Below, one piece after another: positions 19,210 through 26,604 of a stretch of 34,713 nucleotides of DNA; the first letter of the stretch is position 1; each line of letters starts with the position of its first letter. The position numbers and the translations under genes are program-made. Under the pieces are notes generated by a model that saw only the letters and a program-made list of their open reading frames with translations, was not told where the DNA came from and did no database searches. This stretch comes from Gammaproteobacteria bacterium (GTDB lineage Bacteria > Pseudomonadota > Gammaproteobacteria > CAJXQU01): assembly GCA_026984775.1 (NCBI GenBank), contig JALSRM010000068.1, positions 1 through 34,713 of the forward strand, in the 5' to 3' direction.

Positions 19210-20304
19210 TCATAAATCGAACACCGCTCGATAAGCAGGTCGCAGCCTCTCCCAACTCAGGTGGTCGAGTACCGGTGGGGTCGACAGGTGTCCCTGTAAA
19301 AAGGCCTTGCCATGCTGGTGCAGGTGATCCGCCAATGACTGGCTTTCCTGCTCAGGGTTATTCTCATCCGATCGGTATCGGAACATCTCTGGAAAAAACT
19401 CCGGATAGGCCAGGCGATCTGGCACAACAGGGATGCAGCCTGAAGCAACCGCCTCCAGAACAGCCAAACCCTGAAAGTCATGCAGTGCTGTCGAGACAAC
19501 CGCATGGGACGACTCCAGGAGTCTCCAATACTCCTGTTCATTCTCAACGAACCCCCAGTTCAAGATCCTGTCAGAGAACTCACTGAATAAAGCTTGAAAG
19601 ACTTCTGGGATTCGCCGAAACTGCTGGCCAATGATATTCAGCATGAAATCCAGTTTCTTCTTTTTAAGCTCGAGCAATGCCATGAAAAACCGGTCTGGAG
19701 CCTTGTCATATTCCCAGCGATGATTCCATAAGATGGTAAATCCTGGATCCGTTTTTTTCCTTTCCTCCACAAAGGATGCCTGATTTAAAGGAACAGGCAA
19801 AATGAATGATCGTTCTTTAAGATATTCGGCAAGCCCATCAGGCACGTGATCGGGCATGGCCTTCAGAAAGCCCTGGACTCCCCGGAGAAAAGAATCCCGG
19901 TTCCAGGTAGAATTGAAAACAATCCGATCGGCGGCAAGAGCACTGTAAAGTGTGACCACTTTCGGCTCCAATGCCGTTTTTTTCTGTTTGGAAAAAGATG
20001 CCGGGTAGGCAAACTGGTTTTCATGAAAATATACGGTGGTCGGAATATCGGCCAACTCGGGGACCAGACCTCGTAATGCCGAAAGATCCGTCATGGACGT
20101 GGTGATCAGGCGATCATATCCTGCAGCCAAAACATCACGCCGATCAAAAGCCCAAGTCAGACTGTTGCCCCGGATACGCCAATTGAAATAGCGAGGTGGC
20201 AAGGAAAGCACTATCCACTCATGTTGGGGAAAGGCTTCCACCAAACCCTGCCGCCAGCGCCGATGGCTGAGGGCATCATAGGCGGAAAGGAGCAGGATCT
20301 TCAA
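19210..20304 (-). CDS. QTMAN-like glycosyltransferase (DUF3524, tRNA-queuosine mannosyltransferase family)
   Basis: 364 residues of a GT-B glycosyltransferase. The N-terminus KILLLSAYDALSHRRWRQGLVEAFP and the segments YFHENQFAYP, NSTWNRDSFL, LWNHRWEYDK and HDFQGLAVLEAVASGCIPVVPD match the GTDC1/QTMAN family. The vertebrate member mannosylates queuosine in tRNA-Asp; the bacterial substrate is unproven. The start is TTG at 20304, overlapping the TGA of the DUF2288 gene (TTGA), so the two are translationally coupled. Confidence 0.87.
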   Translation of the reverse strand: MKILLLSAYDALSHRRWRQGLVEAFPQHEWIVLSLPPRYFNWRIRGNSLTWAFDRRDVLAAGYDRLITTSMTDLSALRGLVPELADIPTTVYFHENQFAYPASFSKQKKTALEPKVVTLYSALAADRIVFNSTWNRDSFLRGVQGFLKAMPDHVPDGLAEYLKERSFILPVPLNQASFVEERKKTDPGFTILWNHRWEYDKAPDRFFMALLELKKKKLDFMLNIIGQQFRRIPEVFQALFSEFSDRILNWGFVENEQEYWRLLESSHAVVSTALHDFQGLAVLEAVASGCIPVVPDRLAYPEFFPEMFRYRSDENNPEQESQSLADHLHQHGKAFLQGHLSTPPVLDHLSWERLRPAYRAVFDL

Positions 20305-20618
20305 TGCACCGCGTCAGGTGTTTCCACCTCCTGAATCAATACCCAAGGAGCAACCACGACGGCCCAGAAAGTGGGATTTTGATCCGCCCAGCGTCGTGCA
20401 TCCTGTTCCTGAGCACGTTCCACCTCACCGCTGGTCAGCCAGCGTTCCACTGGCTCTTTTTCATCATTAGCAAAACAGGTTGCCACCTCGATCAGATCGA
20501 GTCCTGGCATCACCTTGACCACGACGCCACGGGCATAATGGCGCTCCAGCTCATTCCAGCCCAGTTTTCCTGTCTCGCTGTTCAGCTTTACTTTCAGTTC
20601 TTCTCTCTGCGCGGTCAT
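20301..20618 (-). CDS. DUF2288 family protein
   Basis: 105 residues from the ATG at 20618; a more upstream ATG at 20645 lacks a ribosome binding site. Segments KLNSETGKLGWNELERHYARG, LDLIEVA and FWAVVVAPWVLIQEVE are typical of this small uncharacterised proteobacterial family. No motif suggests a catalytic role. It is directly upstream of and overlapping the glycosyltransferase gene and diverges from the WYL regulator 57 bp away. Confidence 0.85.
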   Translation of the reverse strand: MTAQREELKVKLNSETGKLGWNELERHYARGVVVKVMPGLDLIEVATCFANDEKEPVERWLTSGEVERAQEQDARRWADQNPTFWAVVVAPWVLIQEVETPDAVH

Positions 20619-20675
20619 TCTTCGTTCCAATGATATACTTTGCATATATCGTAATCATATCATTGCGAGGCCCGA

Positions 20676-21641
20676 ATGGATCGTTTCAACCGAATCTACC
20701 GCTTGCATCTGCTACTGAAAAACCGACAAAGCCCAATCTCCCGCACCGAGCTTGAAAAACGGCTGGAATGTTCAGCCAGTACAGTCAGACATATCATCCA
20801 GGAAGCTCGTCTCTATCTGCATGCCCCCATCATCTATGATCGCAAAAACAAAGGCTATTGTTATGAACCTTCTCAGCAGGAGTCTTTCGAGTTGCCCTCA
20901 CTCTGGTTAAATTCCTCTGAATTGCTCGCCCTGCTGACCAGTTACAAAATGCTCGAACAAGTCCAACCAGGACTAATGGAGCCGCAATTGGCTCCACTCA
21001 AGGAAAAGATTCGATCCATACTCGGTAAACAAAAGGCCAGCCAAAAGGAGATCGCCAATCGTATCCGTATCCTGCACAGTACCCTTCGTCAAACCGATCC
21101 CATGGTCTTTCAACGGGTTGCCAGCGCGGTTGTTTCTAGAAAACGACTGAAAATTCTCTACCATGGCCGTAACCGGGATAAACTTACCGAGCGCTGGCTC
21201 TCACCCCAACGTTTGGTCTTTTACAGAGACAACTGGTATCTCGATGCTTGGTGCCATCTGCGCAAGGACCTGCGAAGCTTCTCTCTCGATCGTATTCATG
21301 TTGTCGCAACGGGAGAAAGGGCCAGGGATATCAGTGATAAAAAACTGGATGAACATTTTGGCAATTCATATGGCATTTTCTCCGGAAGACCAAAGCACAA
21401 GGGGGTACTCCGATTCTCCAGCAATATAGCCCGCTGGGTAGCCGATGAAGTATGGCATCCTGATCAGAAAATCAGAGTACTGAAGGACGGAAGTGTCGAA
21501 CTTACCCTACCCTATTCCGATCCCCGTGAACTGATCATGGATATCTTGAAATATGGTGGGGATGTAGAGGTGATCAGCCCCAAATCCCTGCGAAAATCCG
21601 TCATCGAAAACCTGCAAAATGCACTGCAGAATTACCAGTAG
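20676..21641 (+). CDS. WYL-domain transcriptional regulator (copy 2)
   Basis: 321 residues. An N-terminal winged helix (about 1-60, with LECSASTVRHIIQEAR) is followed by a WYL domain with DNWYLDAWCHLRK (W187-Y188-L189) and a C-terminal region ending in a helix. It aligns along its whole length with the regulator at 1299, and the WYL core of 13 residues is identical, so they are paralogues. Unlike copy 1 it has no defence gene nearby: DUF2288 diverges from it and a lipoprotein gene overlaps its 3' end by 23 bases. Autoregulation or control of the lipoprotein gene is possible. Confidence 0.9.
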   Translation: MDRFNRIYRLHLLLKNRQSPISRTELEKRLECSASTVRHIIQEARLYLHAPIIYDRKNKGYCYEPSQQESFELPSLWLNSSELLALLTSYKMLEQVQPGLMEPQLAPLKEKIRSILGKQKASQKEIANRIRILHSTLRQTDPMVFQRVASAVVSRKRLKILYHGRNRDKLTERWLSPQRLVFYRDNWYLDAWCHLRKDLRSFSLDRIHVVATGERARDISDKKLDEHFGNSYGIFSGRPKHKGVLRFSSNIARWVADEVWHPDQKIRVLKDGSVELTLPYSDPRELIMDILKYGGDVEVISPKSLRKSVIENLQNALQNYQ

Positions 21642-22314
21642 AATTGTTATTTTTCTGCTGTTACTTACAGCCTGTAGCCCACCGCAACAGGCCTGGTTTC
21701 CCTCAGAAAAAAATAGAACATGGGAATACGGGATCACAGTTACGACCATGGATGGTGTGCAGAAGAAGCGATATCTCATACATAACCTTCCATTACGAAC
21801 CATGGCTAACCACACGGTTCTGCCACGACAGACAGGTGATGGAACCACCCTGCTCTATCGGTTCTCGGAACAGGGTGTTTTCCTCATTGCCACAATCGAT
21901 CGGCATCACCAGAAAAAGCGCCTCGATTCAAACAGGCCAGTACTCCTCTTTCCAGCCAGGCCCGGAACCCGTTGGCATGATACAACGACAACTTTCCTGC
22001 TGGAGAAAACCGGACCCCCACAACGCACGCTGTTCCGAATCCAGGAACGGCTCACCCTGGAGCATCGCATCGTGGCCGACAACATAACGGTAAAAGTGCC
22101 TGCAGGAACCTTTACTGGATGTCTGCGTATTGACGCCCATGGCAGGGTCAATGCCGATGTTGGCAACTATGTCGGCAAGGTACGTATCACCATAGAGCAG
22201 TCCCAATGGTATGCACCCAATACCGGTCTGGTCAAGGCTGTTCGTAGAGAACAAACTGACAGCCCGGCTCTGGATCATGGAGAATATGAAATGGTTCTGG
22301 TCCGGTACCGTTAA
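21619..22314 (+). CDS. Predicted outer-membrane or periplasmic lipoprotein
   Basis: 231 residues. The N-terminus has a short positive region, a hydrophobic stretch FLLLLTAC and a lipobox with Cys19, so it should be lipid-modified and cleaved by LspA. The body is beta-rich with KVPAGTFTGCLRI and YAPNTGLVKAV segments, a pattern seen in many uncharacterised exported proteins. I do not recognise a specific family. The gene starts inside the WYL regulator gene, so the two are probably co-expressed. Confidence 0.78.
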   Translation: MHCRITSRIVIFLLLLTACSPPQQAWFPSEKNRTWEYGITVTTMDGVQKKRYLIHNLPLRTMANHTVLPRQTGDGTTLLYRFSEQGVFLIATIDRHHQKKRLDSNRPVLLFPARPGTRWHDTTTTFLLEKTGPPQRTLFRIQERLTLEHRIVADNITVKVPAGTFTGCLRIDAHGRVNADVGNYVGKVRITIEQSQWYAPNTGLVKAVRREQTDSPALDHGEYEMVLVRYR

Positions 22315-22351
22315 CTTGACTTTTTTTGATCTGGCTCAGGAAATACCCAGT

Positions 22352-22363
22352 TATCAATTGATA
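22352..22363. promoter_or_regulatory. 12-bp perfect palindrome upstream of the CBS gene
   Basis: TATCAATTGATA, a perfect palindrome 26 bases before the CBS-protein start, followed by a direct partial copy (ATTGAT at 22365-22370). It could be an operator; this is based on symmetry and position only. Confidence 0.3.
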
Positions 22364-22389
22364 GATTGATACCAAACAGGAGGTACTCC

Positions 22390-22827
22390 ATGTCAGTTGC
22401 AAAAGCCTGTAACCGTAAAGTGGTTTATATCGATCAAAATGCCAATATCGACGAGGTCGCCCAAATGATGCGTGAAGAACACGTAGGTAGCGTAATTGTT
22501 GTCGACCAGGAAGCCAAACCCATTGGAATCATCACGGACCGCGATTTGGTGATTGAAATTCTGGCTGAAGATGTTCCCGCTGATAGCGTAGCATTGAAAG
22601 ATATTATGACCTACCATCCTGTTGTTATCAGAGAAGATGAAGACCTTGCCGACGCACTGGACAAAATGCGTGAAAGAGCCGTGCGTCGGGCACCAGTTGT
22701 CGATGCAGAAGGTTTGTTGTCAGGTATTCTCAGCATTGATGATGTATTGGCTCACCTGGGTGCAGAGATGAATGAGGTCATCGCCTTGATCAACACCAGC
22801 CGGGTCTGGGAAATACAACGCAGATAA
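22390..22827 (+). CDS. CBS-domain pair protein
   Basis: 145 residues from the ATG at 22390, which has AGGAGG at 22379-22384. Two CBS motifs fill the protein: the first with VGSVIVVDQEAKPIGIITDRDLV, the second with VRRAPVVDAEGLLSGILSIDDVL. Stand-alone CBS pairs bind adenosine nucleotides and often sense energy state; the partner is unknown. Monocistronic, convergent with tusE. Confidence 0.92.
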   Translation: MSVAKACNRKVVYIDQNANIDEVAQMMREEHVGSVIVVDQEAKPIGIITDRDLVIEILAEDVPADSVALKDIMTYHPVVIREDEDLADALDKMRERAVRRAPVVDAEGLLSGILSIDDVLAHLGAEMNEVIALINTSRVWEIQRR

Positions 22828-22992
22828 TAGCAGCGCCTGCGATCATGCCAGAGGATTGGAAAAGGGAGGTCATTGCACACTGCCATGAAAAAACACAACA
22901 GCAACTGTCGAACCTGTCAGATAACCCGCTGGGTGTCCACATTCACAATCATTGCGATCGTATTGCTCGTGATTATGCTGGGGAAAAGCTGA

Positions 22993-23298
22993 TCAAATAC
23001 AACTCGGAGGCTTGGGCAATCCGGCAATTCTTGCTGACTGTCGTACCGGTGAATCAGGGAAAAGACGATAGAGGTACTTGCTTTTCCCTTTCTCCTCTCC
23101 AAGCCGGTTTCTGATCGCCTTCGCCAGGATGCGCATGATTGGTGTGATGCCGTATTCGTCGTAATATTCCTGAACGAAGTGAATGATCTCCCAGTGTTGT
23201 TCAGTCAACATGATACCCTCTTCCCGTGCGATCACGTGCGCGACTTCGGGTGTCCACTCTTCACGATTGACGAGAAAACCGTCCTTGGTCAGCTCCAC
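22993..23298 (-). CDS. tusE: Sulfur-relay protein TusE (DsrC family)
   Basis: 101 residues with the family segments VIAREEGIMLTEQHWEIIHFVQEYY and KSKYLYRLFP, and the C-terminal arm IAGLPKPPSCI. The penultimate Cys100 accepts persulfide sulfur from TusBCD. The second cysteine of dissimilatory DsrC, 11 residues earlier, is Ala89 here, so this is TusE rather than DsrC. In 2-thiouridine synthesis TusE hands sulfur to MnmA. The start is GTG at 23298, overlapping the tusB stop by 10 bases. Confidence 0.93.
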   Translation of the reverse strand: MELTKDGFLVNREEWTPEVAHVIAREEGIMLTEQHWEIIHFVQEYYDEYGITPIMRILAKAIRNRLGEEKGKSKYLYRLFPDSPVRQSARIAGLPKPPSCI

Positions 23299-23597
23299 GA
23301 TTGAATCACCTCGTATCGTTCCGTCAGACGAACGAATCCCGTGTCATCCACTGCAGTTATCCCTTTGATGATCCGATCCGTGCCAAGTCCCCTCGCCTGC
23401 AAATCGGGTTCCAGTACATAGAGACTGGATTCGTTCATCATCTGTTTGAGTTTGGCTTCGTACTGTCCGCCTCGTTGTACCGTGGTGACGGCATCACCGA
23501 TGAAGATGATGCCGCTGTGTCTTCCCAGCAGACGCTGGCAACTCTCCAATGAGGAACACAACGTAGGCGATGCCTGGAGGATATGAAGTACAGTCAT
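23289..23597 (-). CDS. tusB: Sulfur-relay protein TusB/DsrH
   Basis: 102 residues with the DsrH/TusB pattern (LHILQASP start, IIFIGDAV, LYVLEPDLQARGL, FVRLTERYEVIQSW end). It is a subunit of the cytoplasmic TusBCD (DsrEFH) complex. It contains SLESC with Cys20, the position of the active cysteine of DsrH in sulfur oxidisers, which E. coli TusB lacks. It lies 6 bp after tusC. Confidence 0.91.
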   Translation of the reverse strand: MTVLHILQASPTLCSSLESCQRLLGRHSGIIFIGDAVTTVQRGGQYEAKLKQMMNESSLYVLEPDLQARGLGTDRIIKGITAVDDTGFVRLTERYEVIQSWS

Positions 23598-23603
23598 GAT
23601 CGA

Positions 23604-23969
23604 TCAATCACTAAAAATGAAGTCCTGTTGTTCCATGATTTCGTGCAGTTCAGTGGAGCTGACCAAACACACATTCACAAGTAATTCCTCTACCCCGATG
23701 CCACGTATTTCCAAAGACGCCTTTTCCACATAGAGATGTTCTATGCCATAGTCTTCCCATGCGCGGAAAGCATGTGAAATCTCTTTCATACCGATCATAG
23801 CCGGCGCCTGATTGTGAAGGATTTGATAGACACCATCGTCCATGAACAGCAAGCTCACCCGATGCTCGAAGGCGGCGAGCGCGTATGCCATATCCAGTGT
23901 CTCTTGCGGATGGCTGCTGCCATAGGGAGCGTGTCGGTTGATGAAAAGACAGCGTTTACTGACCAGCAT
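23604..23969 (-). CDS. tusC: Sulfur-relay protein TusC/DsrF
   Basis: 121 residues from the ATG at 23969; an upstream GTG at 23975 would overlap the tusD stop (GTGA) and is equally possible. The segments INRHAPYGSSHPQETLDMAYALAAF, LLFMDDGVYQIL and YVEKASLEIRGI define the DsrF/TusC family. It is the structural subunit of the TusBCD hexamer. Confidence 0.91.
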   Translation of the reverse strand: MLVSKRCLFINRHAPYGSSHPQETLDMAYALAAFEHRVSLLFMDDGVYQILHNQAPAMIGMKEISHAFRAWEDYGIEHLYVEKASLEIRGIGVEELLVNVCLVSSTELHEIMEQQDFIFSD

Positions 23970-23971
23970 AA

Positions 23972-24328
23972 TCACGAACCGAAGGTGATTACCCGATCGG
24001 ACAGGCTAACGGCTTCCACCAGTCTGCCAAGTGTATCCAGCCTGAAACCTGTCGCTAATGGCTTGGCAACACCACGGCGCTGTGCTGCTGTCGAACAAAC
24101 GACCAGCTCCAGTTCATTTTCCAGCGCCAGCTTCGTCCAGTTATTGATCACATGCCGATCGTCCTGTGGCGGCTCCGCATTGGCAACCGCATTGAAGACA
24201 CCTTCAAAATAGAAAAAAACCTGTGCGAGTTCATGGCCTTCCGCGATCAGTGCATGAGCAAAACGACAGGCCGTATCAGCAGCCTGTGACTGATAAGGCG
24301 CATCTTTGACGATAAGTGTATATTTCAT
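23972..24328 (-). CDS. tusD: Sulfurtransferase TusD/DsrE
   Basis: 118 residues from the ATG at 24328 (MKYTLIVKDAPYQSQAADTA), the standard length. The DsrE-like fold carries the active cysteine in LVVCSTAAQRRG. TusD receives sulfur from TusA and passes it to TusE. It is the first gene of tusDCBE. Its start codon is only 16 bp from the start of the divergent membrane-protein gene, and no Shine-Dalgarno is visible. Confidence 0.93.
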   Translation of the reverse strand: MKYTLIVKDAPYQSQAADTACRFAHALIAEGHELAQVFFYFEGVFNAVANAEPPQDDRHVINNWTKLALENELELVVCSTAAQRRGVAKPLATGFRLDTLGRLVEAVSLSDRVITFGS

Positions 24329-24344
24329 GGTTATAATAGTCTGG
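24329..24344. promoter_or_regulatory. Compact divergent start region with symmetric -10-like element
   Basis: Only 16 bases separate the divergent start codons. They contain TATAAT on the plus strand (24332-24337) and the overlapping TATTAT on the minus strand (24338-24333). Used as -10 boxes, both would start transcription at or beside the ATG codons, giving leaderless mRNAs. A plus-strand TTGACG at 24306-24311 is 20 bases away, too far for a good -35. Confidence 0.35.
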
Positions 24345-24872
24345 ATGCTAGAAACACTGAAAACACTGTTCAATTACTTCCTGCAAATCTGCCTGTTCCA
24401 GAAGGGTCCGCAGGATCTTCCCGCTTCCCGTTTTTTCCTGGCCACTGTTATTGCCTTTGCGGCGTTTTTCGCCCTGCTGATCAATCTGGTCAACCTGCCC
24501 TTTGAGCGTGCCATTATGGCCGTGATCCTGAATCTTGGTGTGGTGATCATTATCACCCACCTGATCCTTTGGTTCTATAATAAACCATCACGCCTGATCC
24601 AGACACTCACCGCGCTCATGGGCGCCGGAATTGTCATCAGCATCTTTGGCATCCCTGTTGTCGTGATGCTGCAATATTCACAAAACAATAATGTGAACCT
24701 GTCGTCCGGTATTTTCCTGTGGCTCGTACTTTTTGTCTGGGAGATCGCCGTTACAGCCCATATCCTGCGCCATGCCCTGTCAACGACCTTTCTGCAGGGC
24801 TTCATCATCTCGATTCTCTATCCGTTGGTTTATTTCCAAGTTGCAAGTTATTTCCTTTCACCACCTTCCTGA
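24345..24872 (+). CDS. Integral membrane protein (Yip1-like topology)
   Basis: 175 residues from the ATG at 24345. About five membrane helices are evident, starting with FFLATVIAFAAFFALLINLV and ending with GFIISILYPLVYFQVASYFL. The arrangement resembles bacterial Yip1-domain proteins; no catalytic motif is visible. Start codon is uncertain: ATG at 24327 and TTG at 24306 are in frame and none has a ribosome binding site. The stop TGA directly abuts the mpl ATG, so the two are coupled, but a functional link is unproven. Confidence 0.75.
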   Translation: MLETLKTLFNYFLQICLFQKGPQDLPASRFFLATVIAFAAFFALLINLVNLPFERAIMAVILNLGVVIIITHLILWFYNKPSRLIQTLTALMGAGIVISIFGIPVVVMLQYSQNNNVNLSSGIFLWLVLFVWEIAVTAHILRHALSTTFLQGFIISILYPLVYFQVASYFLSPPS

Positions 24873-26243
24873 ATGACAAAGCATATCCACATACTCGGAA
24901 TCTGCGGTACCTTCATGGGGGGGCTGGCGATGATTGCCCGTGAGTTGGGGTTTGACGTCAGCGGCACTGATGCTAATGTCTATCCCCCTATGAGCACCCT
25001 GCTCGAGGATAACGGCATCATTTTATGTGAGGGCTATCGACCTCAACATCTGGATCCGGCACCGGACCTTGTGATCGTGGGCAACGCTATGTCACGGGGC
25101 AATCCCATGGTGGAATACCTGCTCGATCGTGGTATCCCCTATACCTCTGGCCCGCAATGGCTGGCGGAGCATGTCCTGCAGGATCGCTGGGTGCTGGCCG
25201 TTGCCGGCACGCACGGCAAGACCACCACCACCAGTATGCTAGCATGGATTCTAGAAGATGCCGGTCTCTCTCCGGGCTTTTTGATCGGCGGAGTGGCGGA
25301 GAATTTCGGCATCTCCGCTCGCTTGGGGGCATCGCCGTTTTTTGTCATTGAGGCAGACGAATACGACACTGCCTTTTTCGACAAGCGATCGAAGTTCGTT
25401 CACTATCGGCCTCGCACCGCCATCCTCAACAATCTTGAATTCGATCATGCGGATATCTTCGATAATCTGGAAGCGATCAAACGCCAGTTTCATTATCTGA
25501 TCAGAACCATTCCCGGTACCGGCATGATCATTCATCCCCAGACCGATGAGAACCTCCGTGATGTAGTTACTATGGGTTGTTGGTCTGAAACCACAACTTT
25601 TGGAGACAGTGGCAGTACCGCGACCTGGAAAATCCAAGCCGACAGACCAGATTACCAGAAATTCACTCTCACTTCTGAAGGCCGACACTGGCCAGTGAAA
25701 TGGTCCTTGATCGGAAAATTCAACGCCTTGAATGCCGCCGCCGCGATCCTTGCCGCCCGACATGCCGGGGTTGCCCCCGATCAGGCCTGCAAGGCGTTGA
25801 GCCACTTCAAAAGTGTCAGGCGAAGACTGCAGAAGCTGGGTGAAGTCCATGGAGTCACGGTGTATGATGATTTTGCCCATCATCCAACAGCGATCGAGAA
25901 AACCCTGGAGGCCCTTCGCCAGCATGTGGGGAAAGAAAGGATCATTGCGGTCCTCGAACCCCGCTCCAATACCATGCGCATGGGCATCCATCAATCCACT
26001 TTGGGGAAATCACTGACGGAATCGGATCTCTGTCTCGTCTATAAACCTGAAAATCTGGACTGGGATCTGGAAGCCGCATTCGGAGAAACCACGATCGAAT
26101 ACATGATTTTTCCCACGATTGAATCTATCATTCAGACATTAAAAATAACCACCCGACCAGGCGACCATATTCTGATCATGAGCAATGGCGGATTCGGCGG
26201 CATCCACGAGAAGTTGCTTGCAGCACTGGAAACAATCCGTTGA
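24873..26243 (+). CDS. mpl: UDP-N-acetylmuramate--L-Ala-gamma-D-Glu-meso-DAP ligase
   Basis: 456 residues. The Mur-ligase fold begins with HIHILGICGTFMGGLA, carries the ATP-binding loop AVAGTHGKTTTTSM, and has the central EADEYDTAFFDKRSKFVHY and the C-terminal VYDDFAHHPTAIEKTL. Mpl re-attaches recycled murein tripeptide to UDP-MurNAc in peptidoglycan recycling; the GTFMGG variant near the N-terminus separates it from MurC. The start ATG at 24873 follows the stop of the membrane-protein gene without a gap. Confidence 0.97.
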   Translation: MTKHIHILGICGTFMGGLAMIARELGFDVSGTDANVYPPMSTLLEDNGIILCEGYRPQHLDPAPDLVIVGNAMSRGNPMVEYLLDRGIPYTSGPQWLAEHVLQDRWVLAVAGTHGKTTTTSMLAWILEDAGLSPGFLIGGVAENFGISARLGASPFFVIEADEYDTAFFDKRSKFVHYRPRTAILNNLEFDHADIFDNLEAIKRQFHYLIRTIPGTGMIIHPQTDENLRDVVTMGCWSETTTFGDSGSTATWKIQADRPDYQKFTLTSEGRHWPVKWSLIGKFNALNAAAAILAARHAGVAPDQACKALSHFKSVRRRLQKLGEVHGVTVYDDFAHHPTAIEKTLEALRQHVGKERIIAVLEPRSNTMRMGIHQSTLGKSLTESDLCLVYKPENLDWDLEAAFGETTIEYMIFPTIESIIQTLKITTRPGDHILIMSNGGFGGIHEKLLAALETIR

Positions 26244-26253
26244 GGAGGTAGAA

Positions 26254-26592
26254 ATGAACAAACCAAGAATTACCGATGATCCCTTGTTCACCCTGTTGCG
26301 TACCGGTCAGATCGAACAATTCAACGCCCTTAAGAAATCGGGCTCCACGTGCGACCTGCGGGGCACCGATCTAAGCCGGACTGATTTGCGGGGGCTGGAT
26401 GCAGACGGACTCGATCTCAGAGACTGTTATTTCCGTATGGCCGATTTACGCGGCATTGATTTCAGAAACGCCAATCTTGAAGGGGCGAGTTTTGCCGATG
26501 CCAACATCTCGGGAGTCTATTTTCCCAAAGAATTATCCGCTGAAGAGATCAATATGGCACTGGCTCATGGAACCCGGGTCAGATACCGGTAA
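26254..26592 (+). CDS. Small pentapeptide-repeat protein
   Basis: 112 residues from an ATG with a perfect GAGGAGG 5 bases upstream. The middle consists of about eight A(D/N)LXX-type pentapeptide repeats (residues about 34-85: CDLRG TDLSR TDLRG LDADG LDLRD and so on). These form a right-handed beta-helix. The flanks are an N-terminal helix and a C-terminal helix. Pentapeptide proteins vary in role, from DNA mimicry to scaffolding; nothing here decides. It lies 10 bp after mpl on the same strand. Confidence 0.88.
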   Translation: MNKPRITDDPLFTLLRTGQIEQFNALKKSGSTCDLRGTDLSRTDLRGLDADGLDLRDCYFRMADLRGIDFRNANLEGASFADANISGVYFPKELSAEEINMALAHGTRVRYR

Positions 26593-26604
26593 CCGGCACG
26601 CCGC

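Noticed and set aside
22845-23114. 89-codon plus-strand frame overlapping tusE
   Set aside because: It overlaps the conserved TusE C-terminus, lacks a ribosome binding site and has no recognisable domain.
22993-23298. Dissimilatory DsrC
   Set aside because: Only the penultimate cysteine is present; the second DsrC cysteine is Ala89, so TusE is the better name.
25251-25994. 247-codon minus-strand frame opposite mpl
   Set aside because: Antisense shadow of a well conserved Mur ligase, with no recognisable motif.
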